Origin: Acidobacteriaceae bacterium dw_441
Lineage (GTDB): Bacteria; Acidobacteriota; Terriglobia; Terriglobales; Acidobacteriaceae
Direction: 5' to 3'
DNA length: 64,000 bases
NCBI GenBank assembly: GCA_018449715.1
Contig: JAAVVA010000001.1
Span: 1,178,001 to 1,242,000 of the forward strand
In this document: piece after piece, positions 25,023 through 34,103 of the stretch
Position numbering within the stretch: position 1 is the first letter of the stretch
Layout: each line of letters starts with the position of its first letter
Made by a program: the position numbers and the translations under genes
Notes under the pieces: generated by a model
Databases searched by the model: none
Seen by the model: only the letters and a program-made list of their open reading frames with translations
Told to the model about the DNA's origin: nothing

Positions 25023-26189
25023 TTACAGAACAGGGCTGCCGTTGAGGATGGTGCCGATACGCTTGCCTGCGGCGTCGAAGACGTTCAGGTTGGCGGGGCG
25101 TCCGGGCTCGACTTCGCCGATGATGCCGGTGAAGCCCATCAGCATCGCGGGGTTGTGCGAGGCGAGGCCGACGGCGGTGGCGAGGGAGGCTCCGGTGAAC
25201 TGCTGCAGGTTTTCTACAGCGCGGTCGAGCGTGAGGACGCTTCCGGCGAGGGTCTGCTTGCCCTGCGCGAGATCGTCGGCGGAGAGTGCGCGGCCGTCGG
25301 CTACCTTCACGGCGAAGGTGCCGAGGGAGTAGTTGCCGTCGGGCATTCCGGCTGCGGCCATGCTGTCGGTGACGAGGATGGCGTGGCGCGGACCCTTGGC
25401 CTTGAGCCAGAGGCGGACAAGCTCGGGCGCGACATGGATGCCGTCGCAGATGATCTCGGCGTAGAGAGAGTCTTCGTCGAGGACAACGCCGAGGACGCCG
25501 GGCTCGCGGTGGTCGAGCGGGCGCATGGCGTTGTAGGTGTGGGTGGCGCTGGAGGCTCCGGCGGCGATGGCGGCATGAGTTTCCGCAGACGTGCTGTTGG
25601 TGTGGCCGATGCTGACGCGGACTCCGTTCTGGGTGCAGTGACGGATGAGGTCGAGCGCGCCGGGGATCTCAGGCGCGATGGTGATGAGACGAATGTGTCC
25701 GGCAGCGGCCTGCTGGAAGCGGTCGAAGAGTTCGATAGAGGGCGGGATGATCTCCGCGGGCGGATGGACGCCGCGCTTGGCATGCGAGATGAACGGGCCT
25801 TCGAGATGGATGCCGAGAGGACGCGCAAAGGCGGGGTTCCAGTGGTCGCCGGTGGCCTGGTCGATGGCGCGGGCGATGCCTTCGAGGGCGCGGAGCGTGG
25901 TGTCGATCGAAGCCGTGACGGTAGTGGGGAGATAATGCCCGACGCCGCGGGTGGCGAGGAAGCGGCTGACGTTGGCGAGAGCCTCGGGGGTGCCTTCCAT
26001 GACGTCGTTGCCTGCGCCGCCGTGCGTGTGGATGTCGAAGAGGGTCGTTGTCAGCGTGGTCTCGGCGTCTTTGGGCGCGGCGTCGGGCTCGATACTCGCG
26101 ATGAGGCCGTCACTGTCGAGAGTGATGGCGGGGTATTCGATGGTCTGTGTGGCAGTGACGAGGCGGCGCGCTGACAGAATCTGAGACAT
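25023..26189 (-). CDS. nagA: N-acetylglucosamine-6-phosphate deacetylase
   Basis: It hydrolyses GlcNAc-6-phosphate to glucosamine-6-phosphate and acetate in the cytoplasm, the first shared step of GlcNAc and MurNAc salvage. The 388-residue product is a full-length amidohydrolase: metal ligands in FDIHTHGGAGNDV, the catalytic-domain motif GIHLEGPFISHAKRG, GHTNSTS, ATHTYNAM and the catalytic aspartate in VTDSMAAAG. It sits between the GH20 hexosaminidase gene and the fusion gene, all leftward, supporting an amino-sugar pathway. No nagB, nagK, murQ or murK is within the window. Confidence 0.93.
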   Translation of the reverse strand: MSQILSARRLVTATQTIEYPAITLDSDGLIASIEPDAAPKDAETTLTTTLFDIHTHGGAGNDVMEGTPEALANVSRFLATRGVGHYLPTTVTASIDTTLRALEGIARAIDQATGDHWNPAFARPLGIHLEGPFISHAKRGVHPPAEIIPPSIELFDRFQQAAAGHIRLITIAPEIPGALDLIRHCTQNGVRVSIGHTNSTSAETHAAIAAGASSATHTYNAMRPLDHREPGVLGVVLDEDSLYAEIICDGIHVAPELVRLWLKAKGPRHAILVTDSMAAAGMPDGNYSLGTFAVKVADGRALSADDLAQGKQTLAGSVLTLDRAVENLQQFTGASLATAVGLASHNPAMLMGFTGIIGEVEPGRPANLNVFDAAGKRIGTILNGSPVL

Positions 26190-26320
26190 CGGGGTTTAGT
26201 TTAGACCCGCCGATTACCGGATGACAAAGATAAGAGTTTCTATTGAAAGACAATAAAAATCAGGTTTTACGAGTGGCGTGCTTGTGGGATGGTGTGACCA
26301 CCTTTTCAATTCGTGCATTC

Positions 26321-26387
26321 TGCAACGAAATACCGACTTCTCTATAGCTTCTTCTCTCAGAAGGACGGAGTGTTCGGCGGTCGCGGT
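26321..26387. repeat. Type A-like repeat, degenerate
   Basis: TGCAACGAAATACCG... to CTCAGAAGGACGG keeps the lead-in and end of type A copies, but the central stem is eroded. Confidence 0.4.
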
Positions 26388-26416
26388 AATGAACTGACAT
26401 CCTAATCTAAAGAGAA

Positions 26417-26447
26417 GTAGATTTCTTCCCTGCGTTGCGAAATGACA
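26417..26447. repeat. Type A palindromic intergenic repeat
   Basis: AGTAGATTTCTTCC...GCGAAATGACA. The layout is as in the copies at 32418 and 46735. Confidence 0.6.
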
Positions 26448-26479
26448 GGACAGAAACCTGTGGCGGGGAGAAGGATTCG

Positions 26480-26514
26480 CCCCATCCTTTGCGGTAAAGC
26501 TGCGAAGGATGGGG
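26480..26514. repeat. Type B hairpin repeat
   Basis: CCCCATCCTTTGC pairs with GCGAAGGATGGGG (one G-T pair) around GGTAAAGCT. A second copy is at 46672-46705; both continue into TATCCG or CACCCG. Confidence 0.75.
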
Positions 26515-26546
26515 TATCCGAGCAGTGGAGGCGCGTCTGTTTGCTG

Positions 26547-28673
26547 CTACTTGGTAGCTGTCGGTGGTGCGGGGATGCCGAGGTCGGCAGCTGCGGGGAT
26601 AGAGTGGGCGTTCGTCCACTGACGCTGGGCCACGCGGAGGCGGTCGATGCGGGCGAGCCACGTCTGGATGGTGTAGTCGTAGCGCTCAAGGTTGTTGCGG
26701 AGGTAGTAGGGGCGGTTGCTCTTGAGCCATGCCTGCTCGTAGAGGTCGCGCAGGAGGGAGTAATTATTGCGGAGGTCCTGCAGCTTGCCGTTGACGGCGT
26801 TGATGTTGCCAAGCTCGCGGGCGACCTCCAGACGGTCTTCGGGCTTGCGCGAGGCTTGCAGGGCGAAGGCGTGGGCGTAGCTGGTGGCAATCTCGTCGGA
26901 GATCTGGAACTTCAGCCCGATGAGGTCCATGCGGCGAGCTCCCAGGTCGAGCAGGTCGAGAGCGTCGGTTTCGCGGAGGCTCGGGTTAGCGGCTCGGGCT
27001 TCGGCCACGAGAATCAGGGCTCGCTCGGAGTGGAGGCGAAGCTCGGAGAGGATGGGGCGAATCTGTCCAGCGATGCGCTGGCCGTCGGGGTTCCAGGGGT
27101 CCTGCCAGAAGAGGAGGTCCTGCGCGTCGGTCTTGTAGGCGGAGTCCTTGAGGAGCTGGTGGGCGGCCATGATCTCGCGCTGCGCCTCGTCGATCTTGCC
27201 GGTTGCGTCGCCGTGGAAGACCTGTCCGAAGCTGGACTGGAAGATGGGGATCGACGCCTCGCCCTGGTGCCATGCGGCTTCGGCTCCAAAGAGGATGCCG
27301 TACCAGTCGGCGTTGGCGAGCGCCTCGCCGTCGTCGTTCCAGATAGTGTTGAGCTGCCCGACGGCTCCAAGACGCTGACCGTCGGCGGTGAAGCGCTGAA
27401 TGTTGGCTAGGCCGTTGTTCCAGTTGGGGTAGACGCGCGACCAGTTGTTGATGCCGGGGGCGACCCAGGTCTCGAAGCCTGCGTCGGTGAAGGGCTTGAT
27501 GAATTTGTCGAAGCCCTCGGGGTGAGGGGTGTACTCCCACGGGACGGCGATCGTGGCTTTCTTGAAGGAATCGGGGAGCTGCTTCAGCAACTCGGGCTCG
27601 TGGTAGGCGATGTCTCCCCAGAAGAGGAGCTTGCGGTTGAGGGGCTGGAGGTCGGCGACGATCTTCTGAAGGAAGTCGAGGTAGACGGGGCCGAGGCCGC
27701 GGGAGTCAACGTCGGCCTTGGTTTGTCCTTTGCCCAGCTCGACGGTTTCGTCGGCTCCGAGGTGGAGGTAGGGGCCGGGGAAGACCTGCGCCAGCTCGGC
27801 GAACATATCGTGCGTGAGCTTCTGGGCGTCGGGCTGTGCGGGGGCCATGACCTGACCGTGCGGAGTCTCGGCGATGGGGGCGTACTTCTCCCAGTTGAGG
27901 AGATAGTGGAGGTGACCGAAGGCCTCCTGCTCGGGGATGACGGTGATGTGGTACTTGGCGGCGTAAGCGACCAGCTCGCGGGCCTCGGCCTGCGAGAGGC
28001 TGCCGCCGGGAGGCGCCATCAATGGATGGCCGCTGTACTGCATGGTGTGCTCGAAGTAGGCCGAATAGATATTGACCTTGTAGGCGGCGAGGATACGGAT
28101 CTGCTTCTTCTGGAAGTCAAGCGTGGGGAAGGGGCCGCGGGAGAGGTCGTCGCTGAGGCCGCGGTAGCGCATGGCGGGCCAGTCGCGGATGGTGGCAGCG
28201 TGGAGGACGGCGTTGGAGCCGTGGCCGGTGATGAGCTGCCGGACGGTCTGGAGAGCGTAGAAGATTCCGGCGTCGGAGGCGGCGGTGAGGGCGAGTCCCT
28301 TGCCATCGGGGATGATGGCGTAGCCTTCGGCCTTCATGGGGGTGGGGAAGTCGGTTGCAGCCTGATGGTTGGGGGAGGCGTCGGAGAGGATGGAGCGCGA
28401 GAGCGGGGAACCGTATCGGGTTACAAGAATCGTAACCGGAGCGGTAGCGTTTACGGGAATGCCCTCGGAGGCGAGGCTGGTCTTGAGATCGTCAATGGCA
28501 AAGGCATCTTCCGGCGCGCAGGGGGAGGAACAGGTGATCTGAATTCCCTGAGAAAGGGGTGTTGTGGAAATCTCTCGGACCTCTCGCGGGAGGGGAATCA
28601 GCTTTAACGATGACTGAGCGAAAACAGGCACGGCGAGGGTGGCGAACAAGGACGCTGTGAAGAGAGATCTCAT
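26547..28673 (-). CDS. Secreted beta-N-acetylhexosaminidase, glycoside hydrolase family 20
   Basis: It removes terminal GlcNAc or GalNAc from chitin- or peptidoglycan-derived oligosaccharides by substrate-assisted catalysis. The 708-residue product has a signal peptide ending VPVFAQ, an N-terminal GH20b-like domain (about 30-160) and the catalytic barrel from about 165. The catalytic Asp-Glu pair is at residues 308-309 in HLGADETVELGKG, and RDWPAMRYRGLSDDLSRGPF begins the barrel. A helical C-terminal region of about 200 residues follows. With nagA and the muramidase fusion downstream, it fits an extracytoplasmic step of amino-sugar salvage. Confidence 0.92.
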   Translation of the reverse strand: MRSLFTASLFATLAVPVFAQSSLKLIPLPREVREISTTPLSQGIQITCSSPCAPEDAFAIDDLKTSLASEGIPVNATAPVTILVTRYGSPLSRSILSDASPNHQAATDFPTPMKAEGYAIIPDGKGLALTAASDAGIFYALQTVRQLITGHGSNAVLHAATIRDWPAMRYRGLSDDLSRGPFPTLDFQKKQIRILAAYKVNIYSAYFEHTMQYSGHPLMAPPGGSLSQAEARELVAYAAKYHITVIPEQEAFGHLHYLLNWEKYAPIAETPHGQVMAPAQPDAQKLTHDMFAELAQVFPGPYLHLGADETVELGKGQTKADVDSRGLGPVYLDFLQKIVADLQPLNRKLLFWGDIAYHEPELLKQLPDSFKKATIAVPWEYTPHPEGFDKFIKPFTDAGFETWVAPGINNWSRVYPNWNNGLANIQRFTADGQRLGAVGQLNTIWNDDGEALANADWYGILFGAEAAWHQGEASIPIFQSSFGQVFHGDATGKIDEAQREIMAAHQLLKDSAYKTDAQDLLFWQDPWNPDGQRIAGQIRPILSELRLHSERALILVAEARAANPSLRETDALDLLDLGARRMDLIGLKFQISDEIATSYAHAFALQASRKPEDRLEVARELGNINAVNGKLQDLRNNYSLLRDLYEQAWLKSNRPYYLRNNLERYDYTIQTWLARIDRLRVAQRQWTNAHSIPAAADLGIPAPPTATK

Positions 28674-28941
28674 GCCGACAACGGTAAATCAGAGAGCCCG
28701 TCGGAGTAAGTCGAAGGCTTGATACGGGGGCACGTTTTTCAGTGGCTTGAACGAGCGATCTCCTTTATTGACGCGGGTTTCATGTGTTAACAGTTCGTGA
28801 ATTATTTCTCTGTTCACATAGCTTTGCAAGGATTCACGCATAGCAGTCGGAAAGAGCAGCGCGGCTACGGATACAAGCTTGTACAAAAATCCGGGCTCCC
28901 TATCTCTGTTTATTCCGATTGTCATTTACTTGCGAGGATCC

Positions 28942-30741
28942 ATGACGAGACAATTACGGGCCGCGCTTGCCGCGACCCTGGTCATCTGTACAGCGTCGAT
29001 GCAGGCGCAGACGGGAACATCCGCTAAGAAGACGACGAAAAAAGTCGTGAAGAAGGCGGAATCTCCCCTTGAGCGTACGCTCCGCGAACTCCGGGAGCAG
29101 ATGCAGGCACAGCAGGAGCAAATCAACCAGTTGAAGCAGCAACTGGCCGACCGCGATGCGAGATTGAGCACAGCATCGCAGGAGGTCCAGTCGGCGAACG
29201 CTTCGGCTGCGGCAGCATCCACCCAGGCACAGAACGCGCTTACGGCCATCCAGTCGAACCACGAAGAGATGCAGACGCTTTCGAGCTCTGTTTCAGACCT
29301 GAAGGTCGCCAACGTCGGGTTGGCCCAGACGATCAGCGATACGAAGAAGGACATTTCGGCTCAGTTGGAGTCTCCGACGGCGCTGCACTATAAGGGCGTC
29401 ACGATCAGTCCGTCGGGCAGCTTCTTCGCATTTGAAGGTGTCTTCCGTAATCGTTCGATCAACTCAGAGATCAACACGCCGTTCAACACGACTCCGTACC
29501 CCGGAGCCGCACAGGCGCATACGAGCGAGCTGAACTTTTCGGGCCGCCCGACGCGTCCGATCCTGCTGATCGAAGGCAACGCAGGCAAGTTTACGATGCG
29601 CGGCTACTTCGAGGCTGACTTCCAGTCGTCCGGCACGACCAGCAACGACAACGGCAGCAACAGCTACACCTTCCGTCAGCGCCAGGTGTTTGGACAGGTC
29701 GAGACGCAGAGCGGCTTTGTAGTGACCGGAGGCCAGATGTGGTCGCTCGTCACCGAGACCAAGAAGAGCACCGACAACCGCACGGAAGCCACTCCGCTCG
29801 GGATCGATCACCAGTACAACGTGGGCTTCAGCTGGGCTCGGCAGGGCGCGATCCGCGTTCAGCAGCGCTTCCGCAACGGCCTGACGCTGGCCGGTTCGCT
29901 CGAAGAGGCACAGAACATCTTCTCGGCGACCAACCAGAACACCAACTTCTTCTTCGGCGCTCCGGGTACGGGCGGCGGTCTTCTGAATGCGACGGCGAAC
30001 TACTCGAACAACGTCTCGCCTGATGTGATCCTGAAGGCTACCTACGACGCGAAGCGCGCTCACCTCGAGGTTGGAGCCGTGGGACGCTTCTTCCGCGATC
30101 GCTACTATCCCGGACAGACGAACGCGACCCCCAGCACGGTGGGCGCGGCCAACGACACCAAGGCTGCCGGCGGCATCATTGCCAACGTCCGTGTCTCGCC
30201 CTCGAAGTACGCCGACGTCGGCTTCCACTTCCTCGGCGGTTCGGGCGTGGGCCGTTACGGAACCTCCTCGCTGCCGGATACGACGGTGCATCCGGATGGA
30301 CGGCTGGCCCCGATCAAGTCCTACCAGGGGCTGTACAGCATGGAGTTCCACCCGGCCAAGAAGCTGGATGTCTTCGGCTACGTCGGTGGCGAGTACGCGC
30401 AGCGCACGACGTACCTGTCGACGCTCGGGTCTTCGGCTGGCAAGCTGATCGGCTACGCTCCTGTGACCTCGTCGAACGCGGGTTGCGGCGTCGAGACGCT
30501 TCCGTCCGCGAACAGCGGCTACGGTCCTGGAACCCCGGCGAACTGCCTTGGAGCGACCCGCTTCATCATGGAAGGCACCGCGGGCTTCACGTACCGCTTC
30601 TACAACAACCCCCGCTTCGGTCGCGTGCAGTACTCGATGCAGTACAGCTACCTGACCAAGACGGCGTGGGCCGGTGTTGGTGGCGCTCCGTCGGCGAACA
30701 ACAACATGGTGTTCACCAGCATGCGTTACTACATCCCGTAG
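28942..30741 (+). CDS. Outer-membrane protein with N-terminal coiled coil (porin-like), function unknown
   Basis: A 599-residue exported protein. The signal peptide ends ASMQAQ, then a Lys-rich stretch, then a coiled coil (about 45-130) of Gln/Glu/Leu heptads (LREQMQAQQEQINQLKQQLADR). From about 150 to the end it has alternating, aromatic-rich strands and ends in FTSMRYYIP, consistent with a beta-barrel. The domain pattern (coiled coil tethering to peptidoglycan, then barrel) recalls OmpM-like or DcaP-like porins, but I cannot assign a family. ATG 28942 is chosen for GAGG just before it and the signal peptide start. It is divergent from the GH20 gene, so it could pass sugars. Confidence 0.65.
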   Translation: MTRQLRAALAATLVICTASMQAQTGTSAKKTTKKVVKKAESPLERTLRELREQMQAQQEQINQLKQQLADRDARLSTASQEVQSANASAAAASTQAQNALTAIQSNHEEMQTLSSSVSDLKVANVGLAQTISDTKKDISAQLESPTALHYKGVTISPSGSFFAFEGVFRNRSINSEINTPFNTTPYPGAAQAHTSELNFSGRPTRPILLIEGNAGKFTMRGYFEADFQSSGTTSNDNGSNSYTFRQRQVFGQVETQSGFVVTGGQMWSLVTETKKSTDNRTEATPLGIDHQYNVGFSWARQGAIRVQQRFRNGLTLAGSLEEAQNIFSATNQNTNFFFGAPGTGGGLLNATANYSNNVSPDVILKATYDAKRAHLEVGAVGRFFRDRYYPGQTNATPSTVGAANDTKAAGGIIANVRVSPSKYADVGFHFLGGSGVGRYGTSSLPDTTVHPDGRLAPIKSYQGLYSMEFHPAKKLDVFGYVGGEYAQRTTYLSTLGSSAGKLIGYAPVTSSNAGCGVETLPSANSGYGPGTPANCLGATRFIMEGTAGFTYRFYNNPRFGRVQYSMQYSYLTKTAWAGVGGAPSANNNMVFTSMRYYIP

Positions 30742-30762
30742 GCTTTGCTGCAGGATGGATGG

Positions 30763-30796
30763 AAGGGCGCCCTTTGCGGGGCGCCTTTTCTTTTTA
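30763..30796 (+). terminator. Intrinsic terminator after the porin-like gene
   Basis: AAGGGCGCC pairs with GGCGCCTTT (nine pairs including one G-T) around an eight-base loop, followed by TTTTCTTTTT. Confidence 0.9.
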
Positions 30797-30975
30797 GGAG
30801 ACTTGTTGCGGTGGCGAAAGAGAGAGAGCTTCCGCAGAGGAGCGTTGTTTTGGCGAGTAGCAAATTGGTCAACCACTTCATGTTTAGTTTTGATAGGCTT
30901 CTGTGGTCAGGTTTTGTTCGAGTTCACACTTAATTCAGCCGCTTTGGCTTTTAACGATTCCCCAGAGGTGTTCTG

Positions 30976-32373
30976 ATGCTTGATTCCATGCGCTTGTTCC
31001 CCTCCGACCCTGCGGCCCGTGCCGTTGCGGCGAAGCTTTATGAGACGGTGCGCGATCTTCCCATCGTCTCGCCGCACGGACACACGGACCCTTCGTGGTT
31101 TGCGGTGGATGGTGCGTTCCCGAATCCCGCAGCGCTGTTCATCCAGCCGGACCACTACATCTTCCGGATGCTGTACTCGCAGGGCGTCTCGCTGGAGTCG
31201 CTGGGGATTCCTCAGCTCGACGGCAAGCAGCAGGCCGATCCGCGGGAGGTGTGGCGCATCTTTGCGAAGCACTACTATCTGTTTCGCGGAACGCCGACGC
31301 GGCTTTGGCTGGACTATTCGCTCAGCACGCTGTTTGGGCTGACGGAAAGACTGACTCCCGAGAACGCGGACCATTATTACGAGGTCGTCGCGGCGGCTCT
31401 GGAGACGCCGGAGTTTCGTCCGAGGGCTCTGTTCGAGAAGTTCAACATCGAGGTGCTTGCGACGACCGATTCGCCGCTGGATACGCTCGAGCATCACAAG
31501 GCGATTCGCGAGTCGGGATGGAAGGGGAGAGTGGTTCCGACCTTCCGGCCTGATCCGGTGATCGACGCGGAGTTTGCTGGCTTCCGCGAGAACATCGACA
31601 AGCTGGGCGAGATTACCGGCGAGAATATCGGGAGCTTCAAAGGGTATCTGAATGCTCTGCGGAACCGTCGTGCGTTCTTCAAACAGATGGGAGCGACGGC
31701 CACCGATCATGGCCATCTGACCGCCCAGACCGCCGATCTGGACGATGCTGCGGCGGAGGCGCTGTATCAGCGCATTCTGTCGGGCAGTTCGACGCCCGAG
31801 GAGCAGAAGCTCTTTCAGGCGCAGATGCTGACGGAGATGGCGGGGATGTCGGTGGAGGATGGGCTGACGATGCAGCTGCATCCGGGGAGCATCCGCAACC
31901 ACAATAAGAAGCTGTACGAGAAGTTCGGGCGCGACAAGGGCGCGGACATTCCGGGGCCGACGGAGTATGTCCGCAGCCTGAAGCCGCTGCTGGACAGGTA
32001 CGGCAACGACCCTAGGCTGACGTTCATCCTGTTCACGCTGGATGAGTCGACGTTCTCGCGGGAGCTGGCTCCGCTGGCCGGGCACTATCCTGCGCTGCGG
32101 CTGGGGCCTCCGTGGTGGTTCCACGATTCGCCGGAGGGGATGATGCGTTTCCGCGAGCAGGCGACGGAGACGGCGGGCTTCTACAACACGGTCGGGTTCA
32201 ACGACGACACGCGGGCGTTCTTGTCGATCCCCTCGAGGCATGATGTTGCGCGGCGTATCGACTGCGCTTTTCTGGGAAGGCTTGTTGCCGAGCACAGGCT
32301 AGATGAGGACGAGGCCTTCGAGGTGGCGAAGGACCTTACCGTCAACCTGGTGAAGAAGGCTTACAAGCTCTGA
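30976..32373 (+). CDS. uxaC: Glucuronate isomerase (uronate isomerase)
   Basis: It interconverts D-glucuronate and D-fructuronate, or D-galacturonate and D-tagaturonate, the entry step of hexuronate breakdown in the cytoplasm. The 465-residue length matches the family. The metal-binding motif is SPHGHTDPSWF near residue 33, and other family blocks include DHYIFRMLYSQG, TTDSPLDTLEHH, LHPGSIRNHN and GFNDDTRAFLSIPSRHDVARR. It stands alone here; no uxuA, uxuB or kdgK gene is adjacent. A terminator overlaps its stop codon. Confidence 0.95.
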   Translation: MLDSMRLFPSDPAARAVAAKLYETVRDLPIVSPHGHTDPSWFAVDGAFPNPAALFIQPDHYIFRMLYSQGVSLESLGIPQLDGKQQADPREVWRIFAKHYYLFRGTPTRLWLDYSLSTLFGLTERLTPENADHYYEVVAAALETPEFRPRALFEKFNIEVLATTDSPLDTLEHHKAIRESGWKGRVVPTFRPDPVIDAEFAGFRENIDKLGEITGENIGSFKGYLNALRNRRAFFKQMGATATDHGHLTAQTADLDDAAAEALYQRILSGSSTPEEQKLFQAQMLTEMAGMSVEDGLTMQLHPGSIRNHNKKLYEKFGRDKGADIPGPTEYVRSLKPLLDRYGNDPRLTFILFTLDESTFSRELAPLAGHYPALRLGPPWWFHDSPEGMMRFREQATETAGFYNTVGFNDDTRAFLSIPSRHDVARRIDCAFLGRLVAEHRLDEDEAFEVAKDLTVNLVKKAYKL

Positions 32374-32395
32374 GGCTTTTTCAGAGCTTCTTCTT
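32365..32395 (+). terminator. Intrinsic terminator overlapping the uxaC stop
   Basis: AAGCTCTGA (containing the stop codon) pairs with TCAGAGCTT across a seven-base loop, followed by CTTCTT. Confidence 0.75.
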
Positions 32396-32417
32396 ACCAC
32401 CTGCCCCACTCTCACAC

Positions 32418-32450
32418 CTTGTCATTCCGTAGCGCAGCGGAGGAATCTGC
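32418..32450. repeat. Type A palindromic intergenic repeat
   Basis: CTTGTCATTCCGTAGCGCAG... to GGAATCTGC. It is the closest relative of the copy inside the fusion gene (29 of 33 bases). It lies between uxaC and nth. Confidence 0.8.
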
Positions 32451-32476
32451 TTTTTATTTGTGCTCCGACCGAGTCC

Positions 32477-32494
32477 GTCATTCTGAGCGCAGCA
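32477..32494. repeat. Type A repeat fragment
   Basis: GTCATTCTGAGCGCAGCA is the first half of a type A element, cut short next to the nth stop. Confidence 0.5.
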
Positions 32495-32501
32495 CCCTCT
32501 C

Positions 32502-33221
32502 CTATGCGGGGTGTGAGGTCCAGGTCTTGTCGGAGGAGTAGCAAAGTTTTTCGAGCGTGCAATCCACGCAGCGAGGCTTGCGGGCGATGCAGACCTGGCG
32601 TCCATGATGAATCAGCTCGTGCGAGAAATTGATCCAGCGGTCCTGCGGGAGGATCTTGATGAGGTCCTGCTCGATCTTCTGCGGAGAGGTCTGCTTCGTC
32701 AGCTCGAGTCGGCGCGAGAGGCGCATGACGTGCGTATCCACAACGACGCCGTCGGCGATGCCGTACCAGGAGCCGAGGACGACGTTCGCGGTCTTGCGGG
32801 CGACGCCGGGGAGACGGAGAATCTCGTCCATTGTCTTCGGAACCTTGCCCCCGAACTCTTCGGTGACGATGCGGGCCGCGCCTTGGATGTTCTTCGCCTT
32901 GTTGCGGAAGAAGCCTGTGGTGCGGATCAGCTCTTCGATCTCGGGGAGGGAGGCCGCGGCCATCGCCTTGGGGGTGGGGAAGGTCTTGAAGAGCGCGGGC
33001 GTGACCAGGTTGACGCGCACGTCGGTACACTGCGCCGAAAGGATGGTGGCGACGGTGAGCTCCCATGCATTGCGATGGGTGAGGGCGCAGACGACGCCGG
33101 GGTAGGTCTTCGCGAGGATATCGAGGATGGCGGCGATGCGCTCGGGCGCGAGAGGGTTGCGGACGGGCTTCGCGGACTTCTTCGCGGGGCGTTTGGGTGC
33201 AGTGGTTTTGGTGGCGGCCAT
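32502..33221 (-). CDS. nth: Endonuclease III (DNA glycosylase/AP lyase)
   Basis: It removes oxidised pyrimidines and nicks abasic sites in base-excision repair. The 239-residue protein has a 35-residue Lys/Ala/Pro-rich N-terminal extension before the usual core. Key features are the helix-hairpin-helix with catalytic lysine (LPGVARKTANVVLG), the catalytic aspartate (VDTHVMRLSRRL) and the C-terminal 4Fe-4S cluster motif C-x6-C-x2-C-x5-C (CIARKPRCVDCTLEKLC). Confidence 0.95.
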   Translation of the reverse strand: MAATKTTAPKRPAKKSAKPVRNPLAPERIAAILDILAKTYPGVVCALTHRNAWELTVATILSAQCTDVRVNLVTPALFKTFPTPKAMAAASLPEIEELIRTTGFFRNKAKNIQGAARIVTEEFGGKVPKTMDEILRLPGVARKTANVVLGSWYGIADGVVVDTHVMRLSRRLELTKQTSPQKIEQDLIKILPQDRWINFSHELIHHGRQVCIARKPRCVDCTLEKLCYSSDKTWTSHPA

Positions 33222-33304
33222 CGGTGAGTCTGAAGGTTTCCTGTGAATGAATTAATGCTAGCGCATCGAGGGACCGGACGGCCCGACCGATATACTCGAA
33301 ACTA

Positions 33305-33943
33305 ATGTCCGAAAAGATTATTACCTTTCTGGCCGGTTTTATTATCTCTGTCATCTCTGCCGGTGGCTATGCCGGTGTGGCCCTGTTGATGGGCATCGAG
33401 TCCGCGTGCATTCCGCTGCCGTCGGAGATCATCATGCCCTTTGCCGGATACCTCGTGCATACGGGGCAGCTCAAGTTGTTCTGGGTTGCAACGGCGGGTG
33501 CGATCGGATGCAACCTCGGCTCGATTCCGGCGTACTGGCTGGGCGCGATTGGTGGACGTCCTGCGGTCGAGAAGTTCGGCAAGTATGTTCTGCTGAGCCG
33601 TCACGATCTTGATCGCACGGAGCACTTCTTCCAGCGCTTCGGTGGAATCACCGTGCTGGTGGCGCGTCTGCTTCCGGTGGTCCGTACCTTTATCGCCCTG
33701 CCTGCGGGCATTGCGAAGATGTCACAGGTTCGCTTTCATGCGTACACCTTCATCGGCTCGTGGCCGTGGTGCTACGTGCTGGCGTATGTGGGCATGAAGC
33801 TGGGCGACCGATGGGACAGCGATCCGCGTTTCAAGGAGATCTTCCATCGCTTTCACCTTGCGGTAGAGGTGGTTCTGGTGGTGGGCATCGCGTGGTTCCT
33901 GTGGACACACTGGCGCAATCGCATCCGGACCGAGGCTGCTTGA
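33305..33943 (+). CDS. DedA-family (SNARE-associated) membrane protein
   Basis: A 212-residue polytopic inner-membrane protein. The family contains undecaprenyl-phosphate and phospholipid flippase-type transporters that affect envelope stability. Family landmarks are ESACIPLPSEIIMPFAGYL (conserved acidic residue after the first helix), GSIPAYWLGAIGGRP, the re-entrant FGGITVLVARLLPVVRTFIALPAGIAKM motif with conserved Arg residues, and a C-terminal helix followed by a basic tail. It is monocistronic, with a long hairpin after it. Confidence 0.9.
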   Translation: MSEKIITFLAGFIISVISAGGYAGVALLMGIESACIPLPSEIIMPFAGYLVHTGQLKLFWVATAGAIGCNLGSIPAYWLGAIGGRPAVEKFGKYVLLSRHDLDRTEHFFQRFGGITVLVARLLPVVRTFIALPAGIAKMSQVRFHAYTFIGSWPWCYVLAYVGMKLGDRWDSDPRFKEIFHRFHLAVEVVLVVGIAWFLWTHWRNRIRTEAA

Positions 33944-33954
33944 GAGAGGCGTGA

Positions 33955-33991
33955 AACTCTGATTTTCGGAGAAAATCCGGAAATCAGAGTT
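33955..33991 (+). terminator. Hairpin after the DedA gene
   Basis: AACTCTGATTT/AAATCAGAGTT with an inner CGGA/TCCG gives a 16-pair stem with one G-T and loop GAAAA. No T run follows, so it may be an mRNA-end stabiliser. Confidence 0.6.
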
Positions 33992-34023
33992 AGCGATAAA
34001 GCCGCGTAAATACTGGGTTTTGT

Positions 34024-34053
34024 TTGCAAATGACTTTTTCAGTGCGCGATACT
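34024..34053 (+). promoter_or_regulatory. Candidate promoter of the inositol-phosphate synthase gene
   Basis: TTGCAA and GATACT are separated by 18 bases, 51 bases before the ATG. This is a moderate sigma-70-like match by eye. Confidence 0.3.
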
Positions 34054-34103
34054 GGCGCTTCCGAGTAACGGAAAATCGCAACTGAGAAGGGTATCTCCAA
34101 GCA

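Larger units (their letters stand above)
26190..26546. other. Intergenic region with repeat copies between nagA and the hexosaminidase gene
   Basis: This 357-base gap holds an AT-rich part next to nagA (26220-26275), probably its promoter, then a degenerate type A repeat, a clearer type A repeat and a type B hairpin. I see no supported gene; the gap makes a single nagA-hexosaminidase transcript uncertain. Confidence 0.6.

Noticed and set aside
28689..28925. 78-codon leftward frame between the hexosaminidase and porin-like genes
   Set aside because: It overlaps the likely promoter of the porin-like gene, has no homologous look and no ribosome site; treated as non-coding.
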